A stretch of 64,000 nucleotides of DNA from Hymenochaete sp. R1 (Eukaryota > Basidiomycota > Agaricomycetes > Hymenochaetales > Hymenochaetaceae), in the NCBI GenBank assembly GCA_019400425.1, contig JAFREE010000016.1, positions 1 through 64,000 on the forward strand. Reading direction: 5' to 3'. The notes under the pieces are model-generated. The model was not told the DNA's origin and did no database searches. It was given only the letters and a program-made list of their open reading frames with translations. Numbering within the stretch: position 1 is the first letter of the stretch; each line of letters starts with the position of its first letter. This document shows, one piece after another, positions 1 to 9,649 of this stretch. Position numbers and translations under genes: made by a program.

Positions 1-2328
1 CCCATCAACCACAGCAGCAACGTACCTGTATGGCTGGTAACGGACGCTTCGACGTCTGGTGTCGGAGCCATGTACGGGCAGGGAGTCTCATGGCGATCAT
101 GCCCACCCGCTGCATTTATGTCCAAAAAATGGACCAACGCGCAGCGCAACTATTTCACTTATGAAATGGAGGCGTTGGCGGTATTGGAGAGCCTGACCAC
201 ATGGGAAGACCGCCTAATCGGTGTCCCGGTTCACGTAGTAACCGATCATGAAGCGCTTAAGTACTTCCGTACTTCTACGCCCAAGAACTACCGACATGCG
301 CGATGGAACGAATACTTCCAACGGTTCAACCTTACCTTCACCTATATCAAAGGTGAAGATAATCGAGTCGGGGACTGCCTGTCCCGCTTCTTCTCCAATG
401 ACGATCCCAGCCAACCCCGGAAGGTGCAGGATTATGTTACGGCTGACGCCCGCCTTGACAAAGACGGAACGACGTTGTCTCCTGTACGACGGGCTGAGCT
501 ATACGCGCTAACTACCCGGTCTCGGGCAGCACGGGACGTAGTGGAACAGCGCACAGTAGAAGCCTCGAACCTGAAATTGGACCAACCAACCCATCCGCAT
601 AATGAAAAACAAGCCCTCACGGTGGCAGATGAAGGATCACAGTATCCGCCCCTCGAACGCTTGGGTGAAGAATACCCAGACTTAATCCCTACCGTTAAGG
701 AAGGCTATCAGACGGATCCGCATTGGTCCAAGGTTCTGGCCAATCCAATAGCCCACCCGTCCTTCACCATCACTGATGGTTTAGTCTACGGGAGGGCCCT
801 CAACGGTGACTCGGTCCTCTGCCTTCCCCGATCCAAATGGAGGGAGCGGGACCTGCTCGAGGTGGTCATTGAGTATGCCCACATCCTCATCGGGCACCGA
901 GGACCCCTGCGAACGGGAAACTACCTGAGACGGTGGTATTGGTTCCCCAGACTACAAAGCACGGTAGATGCCTTCTGCTCGTCCTGTGGGACGTGCGCTG
1001 TCTCCAAATCAGCGACCAGTAAACCCATGGGACTACTCCATAGTCTACCGATTCCGAGTCGACCGTGGCATTCGATAGCCATGGACTTCGTAGGCCCCTT
1101 CCCTACGGTGGGGCAGTACGACTACCTATGGGTCATCGTATGCCGCCTCACGACAATGGTACACCTGGTGCCAGTATCCACAACCATCACCTCGGTTGAA
1201 CTGGCACCCCTCTTCCTCAAAAACATCGTGCGCCTGCACGGACTCCCATCATCCATCGTGTCGGACCGCGATGCCAAGTTCACCTCGGTGTTCTGGACAG
1301 AACTTCACCGTGTCCTTGGAGTCAAACTCCTTATGTCCTCCTCGTTTCACCCGCAAACCGACGGGATCTCTGAACGGATTATCAGGGAGATATCCCAGAT
1401 ATTGCGCGGCGCTGTCCGGCCTGACCAGACAGACTGGCTGGAGAAGATCCCCATGGTGGAGTTCGCCCTGAACTCGTGTGCAAGCCGAACGACAGGCTTC
1501 GCGCCCTTCGAACTGAATTATGGCTATCTCCCGGTTATAGCCAACTTCTTACCAACCTCTCAGTTCGAAGGGGTAAATCAATTCGCCGAAAAGGCACGAC
1601 ACCACCTATTAGCGGCTCACGACGCCATCATAGCAAGCCGCATCCTCCAGACCCATCAAAGCAATAAGCATCGAAGACCTGAGCCCACCATCGCGGTCGG
1701 CGATCGGGTCTATCTGTCCACGACTAACATCTCCTTTCCCAAGGGACGTACTCGTCGATTGATACCCAAATATATCGGACCGTTTACGGTCCTAGAAGCA
1801 CGACCAGAGACATCCAGCTACAAGTTGGACCTGCCAGACATGATGATCCGACGCCGGATGCACTCCACGTTTCATGTCTCCCATCTCAAGGCCTACATAC
1901 CCAATGACGATGATAGGTTCCCTAACCGGGAGCCCCATCATTACTACGACATTGGGAATGCGGATGCGGACGAGACGGGGGTCTTGTCCATACGGTCCCA
2001 TAAGTGGGAAAAGAACTCCCTGAAGTTCCTCGTAGCCTGGGAGGACGGAGACTCCACTTGGGAGCCCCTGTCCACATGCGACCGCCTCAAGGCCATGGAT
2101 GACTACCTCGCGTTATGTGGGGTCACCACACCTTGGCAACTGACCCGGTCGAAGGATCGGCGCCAAAACTCGGCGCCGCAAACCGTCCCAGCACCAACGA
2201 ACTCTCCGGACGGACGAGGACGCACGCAGGAGACCCAAGGACGACCAGGTTGTACAAACGACCCGGTGAAATCCAAGCGAATCCTCCAGAGGACACGCGT
2301 CGTCCCCGAACCTACGCCAGAGGCATAG
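1..2328 (+). CDS. Retrotransposon pol: RNase H, integrase, chromodomain (5' cut)
   Basis: The frame is open from base 1; the first Met at 70 is internal, so this is the C-terminal part of a polyprotein. Counting from that Met: the RNase H region begins just upstream (VTDAS, bases 37-51), with its Glu in YEMEAL (32-37) and Asp in VTDHEAL (57-63). The integrase zinc site uses H271, H276, C303 and C306. The catalytic triad is D339 (AMDFVGPF), D399 (VSDRDAKF) and E435 (GISERI), a D-35-E spacing. A GPY/F-type module (YIGPF, about 568-572) follows, then a chromodomain at about 637-690 (AWEDGDSTWEPL). Integrase chromodomains direct insertion to chromatin marks. No disabling change is visible. Confidence 0.95.
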   Translation, partial: PINHSSNVPVWLVTDASTSGVGAMYGQGVSWRSCPPAAFMSKKWTNAQRNYFTYEMEALAVLESLTTWEDRLIGVPVHVVTDHEALKYFRTSTPKNYRHARWNEYFQRFNLTFTYIKGEDNRVGDCLSRFFSNDDPSQPRKVQDYVTADARLDKDGTTLSPVRRAELYALTTRSRAARDVVEQRTVEASNLKLDQPTHPHNEKQALTVADEGSQYPPLERLGEEYPDLIPTVKEGYQTDPHWSKVLANPIAHPSFTITDGLVYGRALNGDSVLCLPRSKWRERDLLEVVIEYAHILIGHRGPLRTGNYLRRWYWFPRLQSTVDAFCSSCGTCAVSKSATSKPMGLLHSLPIPSRPWHSIAMDFVGPFPTVGQYDYLWVIVCRLTTMVHLVPVSTTITSVELAPLFLKNIVRLHGLPSSIVSDRDAKFTSVFWTELHRVLGVKLLMSSSFHPQTDGISERIIREISQILRGAVRPDQTDWLEKIPMVEFALNSCASRTTGFAPFELNYGYLPVIANFLPTSQFEGVNQFAEKARHHLLAAHDAIIASRILQTHQSNKHRRPEPTIAVGDRVYLSTTNISFPKGRTRRLIPKYIGPFTVLEARPETSSYKLDLPDMMIRRRMHSTFHVSHLKAYIPNDDDRFPNREPHHYYDIGNADADETGVLSIRSHKWEKNSLKFLVAWEDGDSTWEPLSTCDRLKAMDDYLALCGVTTPWQLTRSKDRRQNSAPQTVPAPTNSPDGRGRTQETQGRPGCTNDPVKSKRILQRTRVVPEPTPEA

Positions 2329-2558
2329 GGGGGTGGACTGCGCACGGGTCTAAGTCGTCGTCACGACGCAGACCCATCGAAGACACCTGACGGCGTCGTA
2401 GTGGTGGTATGACACCAAGAGGCGTGCCACGCGCGGCGTGCATATCACCGTACGCGTCACACGGTTCAATCCCCGCGTCGATCCGTCACAGCGTGACACT
2501 CATCATTTTTTTTCCGTGTTCGTCGTCCTATCTCTCTTTTTCTCTCTCCAGTGCCATC

Positions 2559-4688
2559 ATGTCTGGCCAACAACGCCCGAAGCACAGCCAACCCCCACCA
2601 CGGGGGCAGCGCACAACCGGCGCCTCTTCGGGGCCACCCCCTCGCCCCGAAGGGTCGTCCCACCGTCCTGGTCCGTCCTCGGACCAATCGACACCCCCCG
2701 TGGAGGCGGCCCGCGGGGTGGGCGTCATGCACAAACGCGGGTGTCGCGTGTGCCAAGACTGGGAAACCCACACCCGCCACCTACGGCGCAGCCCCGCCCA
2801 CAGCGAATGGTGGACGGCGTATAAGTCGTTCCGTCAGGACGCGGCAGAAGTGGAGGTTCAGGACCTCCAAAATCAACTGGACCATTCACGGTCCTTGTTA
2901 GAAGACGAGCGCAAGGCCAACTCCAACCTGCGCGCTCGCCTCCGCCAATTCGAAAAAGACGCCCACGCGCAGAAGACCGTCCAACAGCGGTATTCGTGGG
3001 TGCAGCAAATCGTGGCTGGCGCCGCCCGAGCGGTGGCCATCCGCGATGACGAGGACCGGGTGATCTTGCCCCACCGCGACGCCAAGGGCAAGAAGAGGGC
3101 ACGCTCGCCCCACCCATCCTACGACGCCGTCCCCGACGACTACACGCCGTTGGAGTACGACGAGCCCCCCTCGGAGGAACCGCCCAGCCCAAAACGCCAA
3201 CGTATGGCGGATCCCTCGGAGCCTTTGGATGGCTCCATGTTAGACATCGCGGGCCCCTCGGAGCCTTTGGATGGCTCCATGTTAAACGCCGCTCCAACGC
3301 AGGCCTCGGTCCCCCAGGAGGCGCTCGACGACGGTCTGGAGCTCTTCCCCGACGTCCCCATAACGGAGGAAGACGTCGTGATGGGTAACTCCATCATCGA
3401 CGGCGACCTCTCCCCTCTGCCCGCATCCCCGACGCTGTCCGCCCCCCATTCACCCGTGTCCACGATGGCCGCCGCCTTGCCCCCACCACAAGACATTCCC
3501 ATGTCACAACCCTCGGGCAACGACCATCCGTCCACGTCACCGACCACTTCGACGGCCCCCCTTCCGCTCATTGCACCGCGCGCGCCCACTCGCACCCCGT
3601 CCCCCTTCCTTCGTCACCCCACCGAACCCGCGCCCAGCACGCGGGCCCCTTACCCAACGCCCGCAGAACACCGCGCCATCCTTCGCGCTGAGGACGAGGA
3701 CGATGAACTCTCGGACGACTTCATACCCATGATCAAAAACGTCGGGCCCACGTCCTTTGTGGGGGAATGCTATGACTCCTTCCCCAAGGAAGTCATAGAA
3801 TCCTTCCTGTACCACACCTCCGGCCACACCCGCTATATTCGCGACCCGCGCCGTTTTTACGACAATACAAAGGCGCTCTTCATTGTCGGGAAAAACAACA
3901 AGGCCGTTCTGCAGGACGGGGACTTCCCCGATGGCTTCGGTGACGCCTTGCTCGAGGCATGTAAGGTGGAGCACGACGTCTACCCCAACGCCGAGCCTCG
4001 TGTCGTCACGTTCGCTCGCGACGGAATTACGCCCACGTCAGGTCCATGGTCCCCCGTCACGGTACGCGACGCATTGGAGTTACGAGCACGCGCCCTTCGC
4101 GACACAGCTGACGGCATTTGGAGGGGCTGGTACAACTACGCGGTCACAGAGGCCCCCCACTCGAAGTGCAATCCCGACGACCCTGCCCTCGCCTTTTGTA
4201 GGACCCTGCAACCCCTCCCCGCCCTGCCACGCAACTGCGCACCACGCACCCTCCAGAAGTGGGACGACACCTGGTCCCTCCCAGCCAAAGCCCACTTCCT
4301 CCTCACGCGCCACAACGAGTACCTGGCCCCACAACCGGGGGGTGAGCCACTGCCGCCAGGTCTACGATCGCCAGAGCCGGGCACGCTCGACTTTCACCTG
4401 TTGCGCAGGTTCGTGGACAGCAGGGGGCTCCACCGCAACTTCCGCCAACCGCCGCGCGACGCCCAGTACATTGCTGCTCTCCGTGTCTTGGCCGCAGTGT
4501 TTAAAAACATCGACGCATTCCCTGACGGGTCCAACCGCTTCCGTCCGCAACTGATGGAGGGCACCCTCTCCACGGCCACCCTCCTACCGTGGGTGCGCGA
4601 CCGATGCCACGCCACCAAAACCACCTGTCATCGATGGGCGGAATACTGCGATAATGCACTGGCAGACCTCACGGCTCGCGGGTTCTAA
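2559..4688 (+). CDS. Unknown ORF carried by the retroelement between pol and 3' LTR
   Basis: This 709-residue frame lies on the same strand as pol, 230 bp after its stop and inside the element. The frame is open from an ATG at 2409, but the ATG at 2559 follows a pyrimidine-rich tract ending in AG (2550-2551) and starts a plausible N-terminus (MSGQQRPKHSQPPP). Residues 1-50 are Pro/Gly/Ser-rich. A compact Cys/His motif follows (CRVCQDWETHTRH, a C-x2-C-x5-H-x2-H pattern), then a likely coiled coil (about residues 90-140, LQNQLDHSRSLLEDERKANS). A Pro/Ser/Asp-rich linker leads to a folded-looking C-terminal third without known motifs. No membrane segment, protease or polymerase motif is seen, so it is not an obvious envelope. 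It may be a Gag-like or accessory protein. Function unknown. Confidence 0.75.
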   Translation: MSGQQRPKHSQPPPRGQRTTGASSGPPPRPEGSSHRPGPSSDQSTPPVEAARGVGVMHKRGCRVCQDWETHTRHLRRSPAHSEWWTAYKSFRQDAAEVEVQDLQNQLDHSRSLLEDERKANSNLRARLRQFEKDAHAQKTVQQRYSWVQQIVAGAARAVAIRDDEDRVILPHRDAKGKKRARSPHPSYDAVPDDYTPLEYDEPPSEEPPSPKRQRMADPSEPLDGSMLDIAGPSEPLDGSMLNAAPTQASVPQEALDDGLELFPDVPITEEDVVMGNSIIDGDLSPLPASPTLSAPHSPVSTMAAALPPPQDIPMSQPSGNDHPSTSPTTSTAPLPLIAPRAPTRTPSPFLRHPTEPAPSTRAPYPTPAEHRAILRAEDEDDELSDDFIPMIKNVGPTSFVGECYDSFPKEVIESFLYHTSGHTRYIRDPRRFYDNTKALFIVGKNNKAVLQDGDFPDGFGDALLEACKVEHDVYPNAEPRVVTFARDGITPTSGPWSPVTVRDALELRARALRDTADGIWRGWYNYAVTEAPHSKCNPDDPALAFCRTLQPLPALPRNCAPRTLQKWDDTWSLPAKAHFLLTRHNEYLAPQPGGEPLPPGLRSPEPGTLDFHLLRRFVDSRGLHRNFRQPPRDAQYIAALRVLAAVFKNIDAFPDGSNRFRPQLMEGTLSTATLLPWVRDRCHATKTTCHRWAEYCDNALADLTARGF
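3213..3290 (+). repeat. 42-bp tandem duplication inside the unknown retroelement ORF
   Basis: Two copies in direct order (3213-3254 and from 3255, the second about 36 bp long) encode SEPLDGSML twice, in frame, in the acidic linker of the unknown ORF. The near identity points to a recent in-frame duplication. Confidence 0.85.
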
Positions 4689-5049
4689 AACAGGTGCAGG
4701 AGTCATTACACGGCACGGGCAAACTGGGCCAGCGGCAACGGATGGTCACCTACACACGACGGGGCGACAACGACGGCGACGGACAGACAGGACGGCAACA
4801 TAGGGCGCGTCCCCAACTGAAAAATCAAGTACCCTCACAAAAAACGACAGGCACCTCACCAACAAAAAGCCTGCTCCTCATTCTTCTCGGACTTCTATTT
4901 TTATTTTATCTTCTTATCCCCTTCTTAACAACGCACCCATACCTTACCCTTTCCCTAACAAAAAAAACAACAACACTATCTTATCTTTCCTTAGTCCCTT
5001 CTATATATTTTTCTCGTTCCCGACCATGCCCTGGTCGCGTGGGGGAGGG
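4689..5049 (+). promoter_or_regulatory. Retroelement 3' untranslated stretch with polypurine tract
   Basis: These 361 bases between the unknown ORF and the LTR are pyrimidine- and A-rich with no credible gene. The last nine bases, GGGGGAGGG (5041-5049), directly precede the LTR's TG and form the expected polypurine tract that primes plus-strand synthesis. Confidence 0.8.
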
Positions 5050-5337
5050 TGTAAGGCACCAACGACCTTACCGACTACAACATGGATGAACCCTCGGTCA
5101 TCCCTCAACGATTCAGGGTCAAGAGCGAACTCACTGCGTGGGATTCGCTCTTCTTATATACTCACAAAAACTATGTAGTTTTATTTCGCTATTCAAAGTA
5201 CTCTACATTCGTTCTAAGGTAGAGTAGGTTTTTATTTTGTATTTCGTTCGTATAGTGCAATCGAACACCCGTTCAGATTCATACTGCGTGACGAAGCAAA
5301 CCAACCTCCGGCTTGAGATCAACACTCAAGCCTAACA
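5050..5337 (+). repeat. 3' long terminal repeat, 288 bp
   Basis: The LTR begins TGTAAGG right after the polypurine tract and ends CCTAACA, giving an imperfect terminal inverted repeat (TGT...ACA). A TATA-like element (CTTATATA, near 5153-5160) would lie in U3. The end was set by the inverted repeat because the partner LTR is outside the window. Confidence 0.8.
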
Positions 5338-6252
5338 GAACTGCCTGAAAACCCTTCAAGGACAATATACTCCTCTTGCTGGCATGGTAGAGCGCAGGCT
5401 TTCCTGATGTGAAAGCAAAACTTTAAGGTTGGAGCAAATAGCAGGTCGGTAAATTCCAAATCGTACAATTAATGAAACGATTCTTCGGAAGGCTAGCTCA
5501 CAGTTCGCGAGGCACAATCCCATACTGGTTCTTCCATAAACGCGTGGCAGGGACATGTACCACATCTGGAACAAGTATATACCTTTGCGAGCGTCCCCGT
5601 AGTTTCTTCAGACTGGTTTAAACCCGTGTCTTGGCTACAGGAACTTTGGTGGATGCAACCTGTTTGGCATTAGATAGTAGTTTCGCTCTTATTCATAGGG
5701 TAGCCTGGCATTTACCTCGATTGCAGCGGGCAGCGACAGGTCCTAGTAGCGTTTGTCCTTTATTTGAGTCGGCATTTTAGTTTCTTTGCACTCTACGCGC
5801 ATTAGAGTTGGTCAGTAGAAACGACTTCGATGGTGAAAGCGTTGAATGAACAAGCTAAAGGAAGAGTAGCAACTTACGTCGTGCTCGACGCGAGGAGACT
5901 CTTGCTCTTGCCATTTCAGTTTTCGGCCACTTCGCACATATCAGTTATCTCGAACCTCGGATTTGAGACTAATATTTCTCGATAGTGACGAAAAACGTGG
6001 AATTTTCAACAGTATATATGAGTACAAGATGGCGGTAAAGCATTGCTTTCGCTCACACTATGATCATTAATGGAGATAGAGGATTGTGAAAGCGAAACAA
6101 AAGAGCTGAATCCACTGCAATGACAAAATAGAAACAGGAACAAGAATTCAAAGCTCAAACTCGAGATGGAAAAAATGGACTTTTACTCCGAATTATAGTC
6201 CATATCGTACATCTTGGCAAAAAAAAATTAGCGGAATCGCTTTCGGAACATG
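5338..6252. other. Intergenic, 915 bp
   Basis: Between the retroelement and the 3' end of the first BTB gene. No open frame with family resemblance, RNA gene or clear repeat was found. Confidence 0.6.
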
Positions 6253-7846
6253 TTAATTCGGGTTCGGGTACCACATCCCCCTTTTCACGATTTCAAGAGA
6301 GTCGTCTTCTTTCCACAACAATAGCAACACTCGAGCATCCTTCTCGATATCGATATCCTCAACTTGCTCGGTTTCAGACGGTGGCGACGGCGATTTCATA
6401 GAAGACGCATCGAAAGATGGTATCGAATTGAAATCAGCTAGATCTTGCTCAGCGGTCTCCAGCATTTCCTCTGCAAGAATGAGTTTTGATTTTGCCTCTG
6501 TCACAGCGGATTCGGCAGCCTTGGCTCGTGCAGTCGGAACTTCCCTATTACCGTTGATATGTTTTACTTTAGGAGCTTTCGACAATTTTTCCTCGGCTTT
6601 TCTAACCTCGACCTTCAAATTCTCGACCATTTTCGCCGCTTTCTCGACCTCATCTTTAAAAGGTAAAGTATCATCATCAGTTCTGATCCCCATGATGAGA
6701 GAAGAGAATGTATGCTCACTTTTTGCTTGGCGGTATGCCTTTGCACGAGCACGCTCAGCGTCGCGATTCTGATGCATATGGCATCTATGCCTCCGTTCAT
6801 CCATCTTTCTACTTGAACAATCCTCCTCTTCATTTCTTAGATCTGTCGATGGACCGATTACTTCTTCCGCTAGAGATACGAAGCACTCATGTTGTAACCG
6901 ACACGAATTTATCGAAAGGACGCGGGAGATGGCTTCGGACTCTTCGGCCTTCAACCGTGCGACTATCTCATGTTCGTAAGTAAGTCTCGATGATGTATCT
7001 TGATTCATCAAATGTTCGAAAACTTTTATGCTGATGCCCACGCGACCGAGTGCCCTTGCCTTCGAGACCGGAAGTACGCATTCCTTGCAGGTAACTGAAA
7101 GATGTTCTAATGCTTCATAGCGCATGTCTCGGTAACGCGCAACCTGAACCATGGTGTCGAAGCCAATTTGTTTAGCTTCTTCGGTAGATATAGGTGTATC
7201 ACGTAAGGCGAGTTCGATGATTCCAGGTGCAAGCCAATGCTCTATATTGTATTGCTGCGCAAGTTGAATTTTGCGAGCAAGTCCGAGATCAAGATTTTCA
7301 AGGCGTGCGATGCATGTATTCCTGATATTGGAGAAGTCCCATAAGCTCGAGAGTCTCAGGGCATGCTCAAGAGTGATGTCACTCGATGTACGCTGCTTGA
7401 CGCAGGGGCTTCAATAAAATCATATGAGACTTATCAAGGATAAATACGGGAGGCTGAAACTTACTGAGGGATCAAAATCGTTAGGAAGGCCCGAAACTCC
7501 TCTGCAGTGACATTTGGCAAAGGATAGATGCCAATAGCCACCCAATTTGATGCGTTGGCAGTTGCATTAGACAGCTTAAAGCCGTCAAAAGTGGTTTTGT
7601 CCATGTTTGAGCCACGACTGTCGTCAGGCTGTAGGAAGCTATGTATGAACTTCTTCGACTGCTCCAGCCATTCCTTGTTCACGCGAAATAACGTGTTCTC
7701 GACCTGGTGAATTTCATTGTCAGAATTAGAAACTGGCGGATTGTTTATCGACAACGCACCCGGAAGGTCACAAGCAGTGAGAAATAATAGAGAGGATCAA
7801 AGACTAGTGAAGACATGGGCGTATCGGCGTTGTGGAAGTTGGTCAT
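6253..7846 (-). CDS. BTB/POZ-domain protein, paralogue 1
   Basis: Three exons on the minus strand: 7846-7760, 7703-7465 and 7408-6253, giving 493 residues. Both introns are 56 nt with GT-AG ends; the first has a CTGAC branch site. The start (MTNFHNADTP) and exon 1 end (DPLYYFSLLVTFR) match paralogue 2 at 17.5 kb (DDLYYLSPSVAFQ). The BTB fold spans about residues 30-108 (LFRVNKEWLEQS ... FRAFLTILIP). It is followed by a helical stretch shared by the family (LEHALRLSSLWDF, WLAPGIIELALR, EEAKQIGFDTMVQVA) and a coiled-coil region to about residue 440. BTB domains mediate dimerisation and, in some proteins, cullin-3 binding; the role here is unknown. The last 60 residues differ from paralogue 2. 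Confidence 0.88.
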
Positions 7847-9649
7847 GGATGGGACTGGCTATGGACAAGGGACACGATAGGAGCGCCCATTGAGAGAACC
7901 CTCCCTCCTCCTTAAGTACTCGTCCAACAGGGATGTTTCTCGTAGGATAAGCTCTCATCTCAGAGCTGAACACATATGAACCGGTCAATCTCCATTTGCG
8001 CACGTCTTCGTCTTCGATCAATGCGTGATTGGTCAAAGTTCTGTCAACATGAGCAGACCGACTTTGATCACAGTATATGTACTTCTGCATTTGAAAGCTG
8101 GTCAGTGCGAAAAGTTACAGGTGGCCGTAAGAACAACTCGCCTCGTGCAGATAAAGACGGCATGTTCAATGATCTCCAATATCGGCCGGTTCATGTTCTT
8201 TTGAGTCCTTCATTCAAAAAATCCGTGTCCACAGTAGCGATGGTTCTATTTGTATACGACATTGGTCGAAAGGATGAAATATTGGAGCCCCTTGAATCTT
8301 GCACACAGTTCTATTGTAAGTGAGAGAAAGAGAAGGAAAGAAAGACGAAACGCGACGCGCGACAAGGGTTGATCAGCGCCCTCTTCCAAGAACGGTAACT
8401 TAAGCGCTCAACCGGCTGCAACCGACTCAGTCCTCTTCCACCATTATTAGAAACTTCGCGAAATTTGCTGTAGAATATGGTACCAGCTCATCGATCATAC
8501 ACGCAAAATTGGAAAAGTATGCTCTTTTTACTCTTGGAAAAGGGCACGGCGCGCGGGTTTGTCAATGTCATGTTCCCAAAATGGTAACCTAAGCGCCCGA
8601 CTTCGTTCCCACAAGGCTTGCGGGCCCCCAGAAATCAACACGCCGCAGTTGTACGGTCTTCGAAGTTCTTGGATAACCAGCTACCGCGGAGGTTTCACAA
8701 CATAATGCCACGCAATGTCCTTAAGGCGTCGAAATGACGTCTGCCCGAGTACTTATCTGCAAACACCACAATTGATAACTAGCTTCACATTTCGAGTTTT
8801 CTTGTGTAAGCACCGGAAAATACGACGAGTCCCTTGAGTGTCCTTTGATTGTATCCCTTTCCTAAGATATACTACTTTGCGTGCCCTCAAAGCATCTTAG
8901 ATACAATAAGTCAACGTATAGAATCAAATTATAATTACATTCTCTTTCTTATTCACAATTTGTGATCGAAACGACAAAACGAGCACCCCAGGCGCTCGCC
9001 CCGTTCGTTCCGGGAAGCAGATACGGTACAGTTCGAGTTAAAGAGTCGGATTACATAGGACGACGAGGGATTGATGAGTTAGTTTGGAAGAGAAGTTGAA
9101 ATAAGAAAGATCGGAAAGCGTCGAAAGTCGTGCTCCAGAAGTTGGTCGTAAGGGCGGTGGCAAAAGGCGTTTTGATGACAGGATGAAGGTGGTAAACGCG
9201 AAAAAGGAAAGAAAGAAAAAGGGGGCAATGCAAGGTCTATGAAGAAGCCGAAAACAGCAAGATGATAACAAGAGACTTGAAGAGTAATGGAAAGGAAATC
9301 CCGAGACCAGGAGAAGGATGCCGTGAGAGAACTAAACCAGAAAGATGGTACATGCAAAAAAGAGGGCACTTTGAGACAAAACCCTACAGAAACCGGGCAG
9401 GGCGAAGCAAAAATCGAGCCGGAAGTGCAGCGGACAACCGAAAGCAAAAAAAAAAGAACTAATCATTAGAAAGAGCAAGAACATGCGAAAAGTAGATTGA
9501 AATGAAATTAAAATCATGAAAGATGGAATAGTTCTTTCCTTGATGAACAAACCCACGAAAGAGTTAAACATTAACACATAAATCAGACTCGTCCTCTCCT
9601 TCTCACCCGCCGGGGGTTTACTTCCAGCGTCAAGAAGGTTTTCCACAGA
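7847..9649. other. Intergenic, 1.8 kb
   Basis: Holds the promoter of BTB paralogue 1 and the 3' flank of the F-box gene. Open frames near 9.0-9.6 kb on both strands are overlapping, low-complexity and without recognisable domains. Nothing else is seen. Confidence 0.55.

Larger units (their letters stand above)
1..5337 (+). mobile_element. Ty3/gypsy chromovirus, 3' portion with 3' LTR
   Basis: The stretch runs from inside pol to the end of the 3' LTR; the 5' LTR, gag, protease and reverse transcriptase lie upstream of the window. Order seen: RNase H, integrase and chromodomain (1-2328), a second long ORF (2559-4688), a polypurine tract (5041-5049) and an LTR (5050-5337). The integrase ends in a chromodomain, which defines chromoviruses. 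Both ORFs are free of frameshifts, so the copy looks young. The five bases after the LTR (5338-5342, GAACT) are the expected target duplication, to be matched with the five before the unseen 5' LTR. The extra ORF after pol is not part of the usual gag-pol layout. Confidence 0.93.

Noticed and set aside
2455..2480. GGTTCAATCC, like a tRNA B box
   Set aside because: No A box, anticodon arm or acceptor pairing surrounds it; it lies in the spacer between the two retroelement ORFs.
4694..5089. Open frame with a hydrophobic segment just before the 3' LTR, possible envelope remnant
   Set aside because: The hydrophobic run comes from a T/C-rich tract, the frame overlaps the polypurine tract and LTR start, and nothing else in it resembles an envelope.
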